Positions 22,920-34,226 of a DNA stretch of 64,000 nt are shown here, piece after piece. The notes below the pieces were generated by a model. It was not told the DNA's origin. It saw only the letters and a program-made list of their open reading frames with translations, and made no database searches. The position numbers and the translations under genes were made by a program. Each line of letters opens with the position of its first letter. Positions within the stretch are counted from its first letter, which is position 1. This stretch comes from Euglena gracilis (taxonomy: Eukaryota > Euglenida > Euglenophyceae > Euglenales): the NCBI GenBank assembly GCA_039621445.1, contig CP154954.1, forward strand, positions 54,990,838 through 55,054,837, in the 5' to 3' direction.

Positions 22920-25040
22920 AGGGGGTGTAGGGGTGGCGGGGGGGGTGCGGGGGGGGGTGGGGGGGGGGGTCGCGGTGGGAACGTGGCAGTTATGACAGGT
23001 CACGTGTGACCAGTGTGACCTCACGTACAACGTCACATGTGACCTATTTTTGGAACTATTTTTGGGTCCAGAAATAGATCCAATTAGGAATTTATCACAC
23101 TTTTTCGGCAATTTTGATTGATTCCTAATTTGGGTGCCAATTCCTAATTGGGTGCCATTTTTTGGCTGCTACTGGGATGCGGAAACCCTCCATGTCTGGG
23201 TCGGGGGGGGGGGGGGTCGCGGGGGGGTCGCGGGGGGGGGGGTCGCGGGGGGTACACCCCCCCAGGTGTGTGGCCCTACCACACCCCCCTTATTGTCCCC
23301 CCCTTATGTCCCTGGGCCTCGGCCGACGGGGGATTTTGCCCGCCAATGAAAATACTTTGGTACCCCCTTATTGCCACCCCCCCCTTATTTTCCGGGCGGG
23401 CTTCCCGGGGAGCGGGTGGGGGGACAATAAGGGGGGGGTGGTATATGGGGCAACTCCCAGCTCTGTTGAGCATCCCCCCACCCCAGTTTTCAGCTCTATT
23501 GAGCACCCCCCCACCCCAGTTTTCAGCTCTATTGAGCATCCCCTTTCCGTAATTTTCAGCTCTACCGAGCATTCCCCCACCCCGCTTTCCAGCTCTATCG
23601 AGCATTCCCCCCACAGCTCTATCGAGCAACCCCCCACCCAATGGGTGCCACACCTAACGGTGTCCAGCTCTATCGAGCATCCCCCCACACATAGGTGCCG
23701 GATCAATTTTTTCTCGGGGGGGGCGAACATTCCGCCGAACGCCGAAGACTGACATATGGAACCGCAACCTGCTACCCGAACAGGCTTCTTTTTAAGTCAC
23801 CTGACCCCCCCCCCCCCGGGGGGGGGTGGGTGGGTGGGTCCGGGCCGGAACCCCCCCCCCCCCCCCGGGGGCGGGGCCCGCGCCGGAGGCGCTGGGTATA
23901 CCTTTTCGGCGCGAAGCGCCGAAAATTTTTGAAAATTGCCTTTAACGTGCCCGATTTTGGGGGGGGTCCCCGGACCCAAATGTTCAATTAAGGGGGGGGG
24001 GTGAAATAAGGGGGGGAGTGGTAACGTGTTTGTTATCCACAAGAAATTTGCAGAACCACAAAACGGTCACAATCACCTCAATTTTTATCAACAAAAAGCA
24101 AAGGTTTTTACCACGTGCCACCCGCAGGGTAGCGAAACGGTGGCCATTTTTCTGTATAGAAAGGTGAAATGGTCACATGAAAATCTTTTTAAGATTGGAC
24201 CCCTGTGGAGCGTGGGTGCGCTGGACTTGGGGATGGGTCGTGTGTGCAGGATTTTCCTCCATTTTTTAAAAAAGTTATCCCAACCCCAAAGACCAATGTG
24301 GGCTGGGACAAGGGAGCTAAAATGTTAAATTTCAGTGCTGCCCGAAGGGCAGCTAGACGGTAATGGTTTTCCTTCCAAAAAAATGTTAAAATACACCTAA
24401 AATATATATCAGAAACCTTTTCACTAATAAATTTGGACAAAACTTTGGTTCACAAGTAGAACACATTTTTGTGGAGTGAAAAAAAATTTTCTTCCCAAAA
24501 TCTCGGGGGGGCGGCCGCCCCCCCCGACCCCCCCTTGTGGCACCCCTGCCCCCACAGTGGCCAGCTCTATCGAGCAATTACCTCCAACCCCCAGCTCTAT
24601 AGAGCATTCCCCCACCGTTCCCAGCTCTATCGAGCATTCCAACTCCCAAAGGGTGCAACACCTAACGGTATCAAGCTCCATCGAGAATTTCCCCACCCAG
24701 GGGGGGTGTATCCCCCGCGACCCCCCCCCGCGACCCCCCCACGACCCCCCCCCCCCGCGACCCACACACAGAGGGTTTCCGCATCCCAGTAGGAGCCAAA
24801 AAGGGCACCTAATTAGGAATTTGCACCCAAATTAGGAATCAAAATTGCCTAAAATGTGTGACAAATTCCTAATTGGAGCTATTTTTGGACCCAAAAGTTC
24901 TAAAAATAGGTACCATGTGACGTTGTATGAGAGGTCACACTTGTCACGCGTGACCCGTCAAAACTTCCATGTTCCCCCCGCGACCCCCCCCCCCCCCGCC
25001 ACCCCCCCCAGACCCCCCCCCCCCCTCGACTCATACACCC
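22920..25040. mobile_element. 2-kb inverted-repeat element with AGCTCTATCGAGC arrays
   Basis: Arms at about 22,965-23,240 and 24,715-24,985 are inverted copies sharing CACATGTGACC-like motifs, CCAATTAGGAATTT, ATTCCTAATT, TTTGGCTGCTACTGGGATGC and GGAAACCCTC. Immediately inside each arm are G or C runs of the GGGGGGTCGCG type. Next come arrays of CAGCTCTATYGAGCA, seven or more on the left (23,458-23,690) and about five on the right (24,561-24,690), in inverted arm context. No gene is inside. Confidence 0.66.
23279..23441 (-). mobile_element. TA-flanked C-tract MITE, TTTATTGTCC family (copy 2)
   Basis: TA-CCACACCCCC and GGGGGTGG-TA ends. Inner words are TTATTGTCCC and GGGACAATAAGG, with GCCAATGAAAATACTTTGG in the centre. 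It sits inside the inverted-repeat element at 22.9-25.0 kb. Confidence 0.7.
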
Positions 25041-25264
25041 CCAGGAGTTTCCACACCCAACGGTGTTTGATTTAGGCGATAACCCCGCTGCGCAATGGGT
25101 GCAACGCCTATCGGCGTGTGGCTCTTTCGAGCAACCCATCGCCCAGTGTGATTATCAGCCTTTGCTACAAAGTCAGGCATTTTGTTGTACTTCTCTGCAT
25201 CAGGATGTCGCAACGGTGCCTACAGGCACAGTTGACAAACAACCCACTGGAGGTGGGGTCCCCA

Positions 25265-27190
25265 CGGCCAGCCAGATACCAGCCAGACCTCCTCCTCTTT
25301 TTCTCACCAGCCACCAGCCAGACCTCCTCCTCCTCTTTTCTCCCAGCCACCAGCCACGGCTAGCCGCGGCTGGCCGTGGCTGGGGCGCCTCCTCCTCTTT
25401 TTGTGCCTCAGCTTACTTCCCCCCCCCCCCCCGCCCCCCCCCCCCCCCCCGCCGGGGCCCCCCCCCCCCCGCCGGTGCCGCCCCCGAGTCGGACAAAAGG
25501 AGGGGAAATAACCTACGCACTTGGCGGTAAGGGCAGTGTGGAACGCAAATGGAAATCGACAAGTTGAGGGCAGGGCAGACGACCGTGAAAGCCCAATCCC
25601 GGGCAGGAAAATCTTTCCCTCTGAAGCCGGTGCGGAAAATTTACACTTTTCCACTCTGGGCTCAGCAAGCCTGTTCCACCCGGTTGTCGATCATACATGG
25701 CCCTGTATCTTCATTGTTTGTCTTTTAAAACTCGTTTTTTTAGTTGTAGAGATCAAAAAGGGAACTGAAAGGGAACTCTGGTCCAGTACGGAACGCCATC
25801 CCAGTTTCCTTCCCTTTTCGTCTTCCAGGGTCAAACCAAACTGGCCCCAAAAAGTGGGTGCCCAAGGTAGACACAAAAGTCAAAAGGTTTCCTCCATCTG
25901 TGGCCAAGAGTTGTGGTCCACACCTGTGCCCAAGATGTGCCAGGAAAATGGAGCCAAAATGTGACCAAGATGTGGCAGGAAAAAGGTTGCCCACCTGTGG
26001 CACCAAAGATGCGTGCACCAAAGTAACTGCAAATTGTGGCGATCAACTGGACCAAAATGTTTCCCCAATCTGTGGACAAGATGTGGCACCAAACTGGGGG
26101 AGGGGGGTGAATGCTGCAGGTGCCTGGGCTGAAAAAAAACTGTTTGAAGGAGCTTTTCCCAGGGCAAGGCAAAACACAGCCGAATCATAAAACCCGCCAA
26201 AACTCGCAGCATGATGGAAACACACAAAACCACATCCCCCAGACTGGTGGAACAGGGTTCGTGGTCAGGGGAAAATGAGGCAGGGAGTTTTCTGAGATGT
26301 CTTGCCTGGACCTTCTCCCATAAAAGGGCAAAGCACAGAACCAGGGAAGAAAACAACATGCAATTGAATCTGCCAGTGACAATTAAATCTGCACGTGGCC
26401 ATGGGGGGGCGGCTCCCGGATCTGGCCTGGGGGGGGTTTGTGGGCAGACCCTAGGGTCTGCCCACGGTCGCCAAAGGTCGCCAAAGGTCGCTATGGGTAT
26501 TTCCTACTCAGTCTTTTTTGCATTGTAGCGGCGTAGGCAACTGTTCCAGGGCCCTAAAAAAAAAAAATCCCTTGTGTGTGCAACACCTTTTGTGTGTATG
26601 TTGCGCTAATTTGCCGTGGAGCGCATTTTTTGACATCGACCTGCCCACGACCTTTGGCGACCATGGCGACCTTTGGCGACCCTAGGGTCTGCCCACAACC
26701 CCCCCCCCCCAGGCCAAATCTACCCCCCTGGGGGGGCCACCAGGCCAGAGCCAGATGGATGTTGATGGATAAATCGCTGGTAATAAAATAGGTGGTGGTG
26801 GTGACCACAGCTGCTGGTGGTGGACCAGGAGCCACCAGTGAAGCAGCAATATGACCAAAGCAAACACAAATATATCAAAGCTGCCACTTTGCTCAGGTCA
26901 AATGACTCCGCACTGCAGGTCTGACATTTTGTGCAGAAATTTTTTTTTTGTGCAGAAAACACCTTGAATCAGGACTTGCCCAAATCGCGGGTTATTTTCA
27001 GCAAATTTCCCATCGCGGCCAGCCAGACCTCCTCCTCCTCTTTTAGATCCTCAACGCTGAAGCCAGCCAGACCTCCTCCTCCTCTAAATCCCCCCATCCA
27101 GCCGTGGCTGGCCATGGCTGGCCAGACCTCCTCCTTTTTTTTGCCAGCCAGCCAGCCGCGGCTGGCCGCGGCTAGCCAGATACCCCAGCT
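25265..27190. repeat. CCAGCCAGACCTCCTCCTC repeats with GCCGTGGCTGGCC
   Basis: Short clusters at 25,270-25,395 and 27,015-27,185 share AGCCAGACCTCCTCCTC and palindromic GGCTGGCCGTGGCTGG words. The 1.6 kb between them holds anonymous sequence and the 26.4-kb fold-back. No credible gene is present. Confidence 0.6.
26430..26710. repeat. Inverted pair of GGTCGCCAAAGGTCGCC ends
   Basis: GGGCAGACCCTAGGGTCTGCCC with GGTCGCCAAAGGTCGCC (26,435-26,495) is repeated inverted at 26,640-26,700. It is flanked outside by GGCCTGGGGGG and CCCCCCAGGCC. The structure resembles a 280-bp fold-back element. Sequences with the same GGCCTGGGGGG end and GGTCGCCCTCGGTCGCC words occur at 5.19 and 5.93 kb. Confidence 0.6.
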
Positions 27191-27227
27191 CCACTGATGT
27201 GGTTCACCGCATGCTGGCTTGTCAGTT

Positions 27228-27533
27228 AGTTAGTCACCCCCTTGGGAGGGGAATTTGGCCAAGGGTGACTAATAGGGGGGGGTGACTAACTCGGGGGGGG
27301 GGGGGTCAATTTAGGCCCAAATTTTGCCCCCTGCCCCAATTCTTGGGGGTTTCAAGGTTGTTTTTGGGCATTCCAAGGCACTTTTCATGGATGGCAACCA
27401 TAAAAAAAATTCCGATGGCCAAATTTGGTGTTTTTTAAAGAAAAATATTTCCCTTCGAAAAAATTTTTTTTGCCTGGGGCCCAAGGGTGACTAATAGGGG
27501 GGGGGGTGACTAACTAGGGGGGGGGGGGCATGG
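27228..27533 (+). mobile_element. TA-flanked C-tract MITE, AGTTAGTCAC family (copy 2, 5' truncated)
   Basis: Near-identical to the 13,537 copy over the whole interior. The right end GGGGGGCATGG is followed by TA. The left end lacks the CCRTG-C-run. Its terminal CATGG supplies the ATG of the gag ORF. Confidence 0.8.
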
Positions 27534-29617
27534 TAACAAGTTTTTATGCCCATATCGCGAATATCGCAAGCAGGCAGGATGCTTACCACCAACGGTGGCA
27601 GAATAATATTGTTGACATCCAAACCGCAATTGCGGAGTTGCAGAACCGAAATGCGGTACCATGTTCACATAATTTAGAATTTCAGCGATTTTCTGCATAT
27701 ATGCGTGATGAAATTCGCCAAGTCAGAAAAAAAGTTTGTGACGGTCCGATACGGGCCGAGGAAACAGTGAATCAGCAAGTCAAAAACTTGCAAAAAGATT
27801 TCTCAGCGCTATCCGCACAAGATTCGGTGTTTTTGGAACAGCCAATGGCTGAAAACGTGCGGAATCCGCAAAATACCCCTCCTTCCAAACCATCTCCACA
27901 ACTGGAGTCTATTTCCGAAGCGGTGCACACTCTAGCTGTGCGACTATGGGAATTGGAAAGTCGTTTTGGAAAAATTTCGCAAGATTTCCGGTCTTTTTCT
28001 GACAAAATCCCTCTTCTGGACGATATGTCCAAACACCGCAGGCGTATTAAGCGTTTGCAGGAAGATATTGGTGCAATCACCGATCATCTGAAAATTCTCG
28101 ATGATCTGGAGAAAAATTTTCGTGACTTACAACAAAAACCCGATATGGGTGTTGTAGGCACACTTGCCGCTGCTTCCAGCTCCAAAAGCGCTAATAGCGC
28201 ACCTTTGGCAGAGCCTATTGGCACATTGCCACAAAATTGCGATTCTGCTCATGCAGTGGTCCCTCCCCCAGCGGTACCATTCCCAATGGACCATTTTTTG
28301 GATGATGGGGTTGGTTTTCAAGAGAAAGCCAAGCGAAACCCTCAAAGAAATCAAAAAAATTGGGAATATGAGCTTTGTCGTGGTATGAGCCGCACTCCCG
28401 CACATGGTATTGATCCTGAGATGCATCAGCATCACCATTCGCGCATTCGCGATTCACCAAGTTTGCAAGGTACCTATGGTACACCAAGTGGAATATTGAA
28501 TGCGCATTCGCAAAATACAGCCAAAAGTACACTTGGTGCAACCACCGAGGTACCCGTGCATGGTGCGGTTTTGCGCCCAGGCCCATCCTCCTTGAATACC
28601 ACCGGAGGGCCATGGGAGTCGCAGAAAGATATCAAAGGAATCATCGCTATCGCGAAAAAGGTGAAGCCCCAATGGGATGGTGACCCCACAACGTGGAAAC
28701 AGTTTTTGCGTGAATATTATTGGGATCTGAAAGGATCAACCCATAACGAACGTCCGGAGGTGATCAAAATGGAATTCATAGATTGTCTACCAAAAGACGA
28801 AAAGGAATGCGCCAGACAATTGGTCATTCGCGGGCGCATTTCTTTTCAGGATTTGGTTGAGCAATATGCTTCATCATGTTCCAGTATGGTTTCCAGAATC
28901 ACTCTGGAGAAGAAATGGCGGCAATATGCCCCCCATGACCGAAAATGGAGGTCGATAGACCTATGGTACTCAAAATGGCTTTGTTTGGCGGCCGAAGTAA
29001 ACGAGTTAGGCGAAACCCAAATGAGAGAGCAATTTGACGCAGTATTACTGCACTTTATACCCAAACTCATCAAAGATATTCACCGCGAGGAACTCGCAGG
29101 ACATATTTTGACGCTCGATGAGCGATGGAACTATGTTTCCAAACAGTTGAAGCTATCACAGCTTTTGGGACAAATCCAGTCGGCTTATTCGAGCCACCCT
29201 ACAACAGGAATACCCGCTATCCAAGCCAGTTCTGTGAAAAAAGCGTCACACTTATCACATACCGCTATAGCGGAATCCAAATCGCGCAATTCGCGCTCTT
29301 CAGAAGAATTTTCGGACAAATTGTGCTTTTTGTGTAACAAAAAGGGTCATATATCTTGCCATTGTCCAAATCCCGCAGCGCGAAAGCGCAACACAAGCCC
29401 AAGAGGATCAGCCTCATCATGCAGTTCTCGTTTTTCACAAAATGCGCATTCGCAAAATTCAAAATATCGATCACGATCCACATGTTCACTGTGCGGATCC
29501 ACCAACCACCCCTCACCCAATTGTCGCGACATCTCCCCACTCAAGCCAATGTCACCGCGATATAAATCGCAGTTCAAAAGAACATTCCTCAGCCAAAAGG
29601 CAGAAGTCTGTTTTTGA
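27530..29617 (+). CDS. Retroelement Gag-like protein, 695 aa, two zinc knuckles
   Basis: One uninterrupted ORF with codon use unlike the host gene (A/T-ending). Residues about 75-205 contain predicted coiled-coil segments (KNLQKDFSAL; RRRIKRLQEDIGAITDHLKI). Residues about 366-548 look like a retrotransposon Gag capsid region (KPQWDGDPTTWKQFLREYYW ... IKDIHREELAGHIL). Two CX2CX4HX4C knuckles follow at residues 599-612 and 652-665, within a Ser/Arg-rich basic tail. Such proteins package element RNA. No protease, reverse transcriptase or integrase ORF follows before the 30-kb repeats, so the element is incomplete or non-autonomous. The ATG lies inside the terminal CATGG of the MITE that ends at 27,533, with a TAG in frame just upstream, so the original N-terminus was probably cut off by that insertion. 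Confidence 0.85.
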   Translation: MVTSFYAHIANIASRQDAYHQRWQNNIVDIQTAIAELQNRNAVPCSHNLEFQRFSAYMRDEIRQVRKKVCDGPIRAEETVNQQVKNLQKDFSALSAQDSVFLEQPMAENVRNPQNTPPSKPSPQLESISEAVHTLAVRLWELESRFGKISQDFRSFSDKIPLLDDMSKHRRRIKRLQEDIGAITDHLKILDDLEKNFRDLQQKPDMGVVGTLAAASSSKSANSAPLAEPIGTLPQNCDSAHAVVPPPAVPFPMDHFLDDGVGFQEKAKRNPQRNQKNWEYELCRGMSRTPAHGIDPEMHQHHHSRIRDSPSLQGTYGTPSGILNAHSQNTAKSTLGATTEVPVHGAVLRPGPSSLNTTGGPWESQKDIKGIIAIAKKVKPQWDGDPTTWKQFLREYYWDLKGSTHNERPEVIKMEFIDCLPKDEKECARQLVIRGRISFQDLVEQYASSCSSMVSRITLEKKWRQYAPHDRKWRSIDLWYSKWLCLAAEVNELGETQMREQFDAVLLHFIPKLIKDIHREELAGHILTLDERWNYVSKQLKLSQLLGQIQSAYSSHPTTGIPAIQASSVKKASHLSHTAIAESKSRNSRSSEEFSDKLCFLCNKKGHISCHCPNPAARKRNTSPRGSASSCSSRFSQNAHSQNSKYRSRSTCSLCGSTNHPSPNCRDISPLKPMSPRYKSQFKRTFLSQKAEVCF

Positions 29618-29995
29618 AAAGGCCTCTATCGAGGAAAATGACCCGGCTTGGAGCAGGGAGGGGGATGAGACCCCTAATAAGAAGGAGCATCATCCCCTCT
29701 TGACAGATCGTAAATTGTAAAGGCTGATATGGCCACCAGTTCGGATTTTGAGTAAAGGCAGCTAAAAATCATGGCCGCGGACTACAGGGGTTAATAGAAA
29801 AGAGGTGACAGGAGTCGCGACCATAGTCATCTCCTATCCAGTAACCTTTCTGGTCAGTGTTCAATGTTTTTTGGTTACCCCTACTCAAACTTTTTCCGAA
29901 ACTCTGACCCATAGATAGTGCTTGTGTTTAACGGTTGTTGATGCACTAGGGGATACCCCATGTGTGTCACTTGTGGTTGAATGGATTTACGCTCC

Positions 29996-30660
29996 AAGAA
30001 TGCACACAGCTCCTCCGAAAACTTCTCCCCCCCAAAAAAAACTTCCACTACTCATCATTTTTACATACCGTTTTCGATGACAGCAGTACCGTTTTCTACA
30101 ACACCAACACCGTTTTCAACCTAGGGGTAAAGAGAAAGTGCCCCCCCTACCCACCGCATATCCACAAACGTTCCACATGCAGTAGGGGTAACAAGTAGCT
30201 TAACCCCCCATCGTTTCACTGGGTTCCAAGACGAAAGCCCTAAGGCCTGAAATTTGAATGGTGTCAAGTAGTCGCCCAGTTGCTTTCATTTTTCGTTTTC
30301 CACCAGGTTTGTCGATTGCAGACAATCATGTACACCCCCCGCAGCTCAAATTCGCATACAATTTTTCTTACACACTCTACCCCCCAGACCAACATGCGCG
30401 ACAAGGACAACTACTCAGCACCTCCCGCCAAGGTGTGCACTCTAGGAGAAATTTCCACACAACCAACAACCAAACACAAAAGGAAATAACTGAAACCAAA
30501 CTAACCACCACCACCCGCGCCTATGGCGCCCCCGCCACTCAAGCGCCTATGGCACCCACCACCCCCCGCGCCTTTGGCACCTCCCTACGCATATTGCGCA
30601 AAGTGCGTATAGCACAGACGCTACGCCTATGGCGCCACCCACCCTCGCGCATCAGGGTTC
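29996..30660 (+). repeat. 650-bp direct repeat, copy 1 (possible LTR-like)
   Basis: Begins AGAATGCACACAGCTCCTCC and ends CCACCCACCCTCGCGCAT. It is about 97 percent identical by eye to 31,985-32,641. It contains GTACCGTTTTCTACAACACC and a 3' part rich in CGCCTATGGCGCC-type words. It lies about 380 bp downstream of the gag ORF. Confidence 0.8.
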
Positions 30661-31254
30661 GGCGTTTTTTTCCGTTTCGAATAATTCGAATTTTTCAAAG
30701 TTGAATTTTTGGAATTTTTCGTGAGGAAAATTTCCAAAAATTCCGCAGGCTGAAGCACTACAAGGGGGATCTGTTTTTCTTCCGCTGGCTACAGTCCTTC
30801 CCCACAGTGACGGTATTCCCAAGGTACTCGCAGACAGAAAAAAACAGAAAGTCCCGCACGTGACTCCAACGGGATTTTTTTTTGCCTACCCCCAGAGATA
30901 GCCCCGTAGTTGCAGAAGTCCACCCCCACTCCGCAGAACCCTCCCGATAAAACGGACAAAAAACCAACCCCGGACCACCCCACCCGTAGAAGCCCCCCCC
31001 CCCCCCCCGGCCACCCCACCCCGTACCGGGGGGGGGATTTGAAGCTAGGCCGAAAAAATTGGTGAAAAAAGTTTTGTTTGGCAGGCTTTGTTTGCAAGGT
31101 GACTGGAAAAAGGGTGATTTTGAAATTTTTGAGGCCGGATTTTCAAAGCCGGAAAAATTTGGCAGGATTTCTGTACGCCAATATTTTCCCAATGAATTTT
31201 TTCGGCCTTCAATTTTTTTCCCCCCCTGCACCAAACCCTCTCTACATCTGGCCC

Positions 31255-31535
31255 AAAACTGGCTATCACTGCCCAAAAGTGGCCAGCACGTGTGGCCCAA
31301 AACTGGCCATCACATCTGGCCAGCATGTGGCCCAAAACTGGCCATCACATCTGGCCAAAAAACTGGCCAGCATGTGGCCCAAAACTGGCCACCACATCTG
31401 GCCAAAAAACTGGCCAGCATGTGGCCCAAAACTGGCCACCACATCTCCCAAAAAACTGGCCAGCATGTGGCCCAAAACTGGCCCAAAACTGTGGCCCAAA
31501 ACTGGCCACCACATCTGGCCCGAAACTGGCCAGTT
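31255..31535 (+). repeat. Tandem array, unit about 47 bp (GGCCCAAAACTGGCC)
   Basis: Repeats of TGGCCAAAAAACTGGCCAGC + ATGTGGCCCAAAACTGGCCA + CCACATC in about six units, some partial. The open frames (WPKTGHH, FWATCWP) are repeat artefacts. Confidence 0.85.
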
Positions 31536-31984
31536 CTTTGCCATTGAAAAGCAAACAGGAACAGCAACAGGAACCAGAAAACACACACGTTGTTGGCCGT
31601 AATACAAACGGAGCAGTTTAGCAGGGACATGCTCAGGTCCAGATTTCCAAACCTCCTTCCAATAAGTTCATTTCAAGCGTGATAAACTTCAGTAATTTCT
31701 TGCCCTTGAGATGTGCACAGAGAAAAATATACATTCACTGAAAGAATTGCCAAATTCACCATATGTTCCTGCATCCGGCGGGCATCTTGGAGTTGTCTGC
31801 ACAGTCCACAAAATGCAAGTCTCTTCCACCGAGTACCAATTTTCTGATGAATTAGGAATACCCAAATTCGCGTAACGCGATTTTCGAAATTTTTTGAAAA
31901 ATTCGAATTTTTCGAATTTTTCAATTGAAATGAAAAATTCCCAAAATTTTGAAATTTGCCGAACCTTGCACACAGCCGAACCGA

Positions 31985-32641
31985 AGAATGCACACAGCTC
32001 CTCCGAAAACTTCTCCCCCCCCAAAAAAACTTCCACTACTCATCATTTTTACATACCGTTTTCGATGACAGCAGTACCGTTTTCTACAACACCAACACCG
32101 TTTTCAACCCAGGGGTAAAGAGAAAGTGCCCCCCCTACCCACCGCATATCCACAAACGTTCCACATGCAGTAGGGGTAACAAGTAGCTTAACCCCCCATC
32201 GTTTCACTGGGTTCCAAGACGAAAGCCCTAAGGCCTGAAATTCGAATGGTGTCAAGTAGTCGCCCAGCTGCTTTCATTTTTCGTTTTCCACCAGGTTTTG
32301 TCGATTGCAGACAATCATGTACACCCCCCGCAGCTCAAATTCGCATACAATTTTTCTAACACACTCCACCCCCCAGACCAACATGCGCGACAAGGACAAC
32401 TACTCAGCACCTCCCGCCAAGGTGTGCACTCTAGGAGAAATTTCCACACAACCAACAACCAAACACAAAAGGAAATAACTGAAACCAAACTAACCACCAC
32501 CACCCGCGCCTATGGCGCCCCCGCCACTCAAGCGCCTATGGCACCCACCACCCCCCGTGCCTTTGGCGCTTCCCTGCGCATATTGCGCAAAGTGCGTATA
32601 GCACAGACGCTGCGCCTATGGCGCCACCCACCCTCGCGCAT
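31985..32641 (+). repeat. 650-bp direct repeat, copy 2
   Basis: Direct copy of 29,996-30,660, followed by an extra stretch of TGCGCATA/GCGCATAGCGC-type words up to about 32.9 kb. The 1.3-kb interval between the copies has no credible ORF but includes a tandem array of GGCCAAAAAACTGGCCAGCA units. Confidence 0.8.
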
Positions 32642-33709
32642 AGCGCAAATCTTGCGCATAATGCCCCCCCCCCCCCGCTATATGCCGCCCCCAACCACCG
32701 CGCCTATGTCGCTCACACCCCCGCGCATATTGCGCTCCCACGCGCATAGCGCTCATTACGTGCATATTGTTTTGCACACCGCGCATAGCGCACACCTCCC
32801 CACCGCGCATATTGTGCAGCCCGCAAATAGCCCTCCCCAAAAGATGCGCCCCCCCCCCCCCCCGCCCCCCACCCGTGCATAGCGCAAATCTCGCACAATT
32901 GCGTATATCTTACAAATGGGTATCTGCCCAACCCAACCATATTCTTTTGGGAATAAGTCCCAAAGATGTTTGTGTACATATTTCACAATGGCATTTTTGT
33001 TGTTAATTTGTAAACCACATACTCAAAATGCAGATTTGGTTTACTTCAGCAACAAAAGTAGCCATCCCCCCTTCTTTGACCACGATCTTGTTGGTCAAAT
33101 TGGCGAACACGAAAGGTGTTTTGATCATTCAAGCGCACAATTGCGCACACTTCAAAGTTATTTGCAAAAACACAAGGTGTGTGATAAGTTTTTGGGATAC
33201 ATTGCAAATACTGCAATTTTCCCATGAACTTGCACAGCTTTGTGAAGAACAGCTATTTTGTGAAATAAGTTGAATTCATTGAGAAAATCTGCAACATAGT
33301 TGCCCCCCCCCCAAAAAAATGAAGAAAATTCATTCAAACATGCATTTTTGTGGACTTGACCACTTAGCCTTAGGTCTATGTGACCAATACACCCTATGAT
33401 GTGCAAGGCCTATGGGCCATTACCCATGCGGTCCATGGGTCCATAGGACCAATTTGCACAAATTGCAAGGACCAAAAGGACCAAAGGTCCACAAATCCAT
33501 ATTATAAAGTGACAAGTCCATAGGACCTCAAAAAATGGCACAAAAAGCCATATTACATGGCTGAAAGTGGCTGAATTGGCCAAAACAAGCCAAATAGGCT
33601 AGTTTTATGCAGATTTGCATAAGTGTCACTTTGGCATAGCCTCAAAACCTCCACAAAAGCTTAAAAATTTCTGGCACCTCGTACCATGAGGTTTTGACTG
33701 TATGTAGTA
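32642..33709. other. No gene seen; GCGCATA words then AT-rich DNA
   Basis: 32.64-32.90 kb is rich in GCGCATATTGCGC / GCGCATAGCGC-type words continuing from the direct repeat. 33.0-33.7 kb is AT-rich, with repeated GGACC/CCATAGG words around 33.41-33.52 kb. Confidence 0.55.
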
Positions 33710-34226
33710 ACGTGACCCCCCCCCTATATGACACCCCCCCCTAATAGTCGCCCCCCCCTTGGGGGGGCGACAATTAGGGGGGGGGTTACCCATGGACCCA
33801 AAGGAAATGTGGGGTACCATGCCCCCCCCCCCTAGTTAGTCACCCCCCCCTATTAGTCAGGCAAATTTTTTTTCGAAGGGAAATATTTTTCTTTAAAAAA
33901 CACTGAATTTGGCCATCGGAATTTTTTTTTATGGTTGCCATCCATGAAAAGTGCCCTGGAATGCCCAAAAACAACCTTGAAACCCCCAAGAATTGGGGCA
34001 GGGGGCAAAATTTGGGCATAAATTGACCCCCCCCCCCGAGTTAGTCACCCCCCCCTGTTAGTCACCCTTGGCCAAATTCCCCTCCCAAGGGGGTGACTAA
34101 CTGGGGGGGGGGCACGGTAATTGAGTAACCCCCCCCCCCCCTAATTGTCACCCCCCCCCCTAATAGTCGCCAGGGGGGGTCAAAACGCTCCCGGGGGGGG
34201 GTGCCATTTAGGGGGGGGGGTCACGT
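33710..34226. mobile_element. C-tract TIR element with ACGTGACCCC ends, carrying a nested MITE
   Basis: The outer ends TA-ACGTGACCCCCC and GGGGGGTCACGT-TA are inverted and TA-flanked. Internal C-run words are TATATGACACC, TAATAGTCGCC and TAATTGTCACC. The AGTTAGTCAC MITE copy 3 splits it. Confidence 0.65.
33817..34117 (-). mobile_element. TA-flanked C-tract MITE, AGTTAGTCAC family (copy 3, inverted)
   Basis: Complement of the other two copies, with intact ends TA-CCATGCCCC and GGGGCACGG-TA. It is nested inside a larger C-tract element (33,710-34,226). Confidence 0.82.

Noticed and set aside
30758-31630. Trp/Pro-rich ORFs on both strands
   Set aside because: Translations of the GGCCCAAAACTGG tandem repeat.
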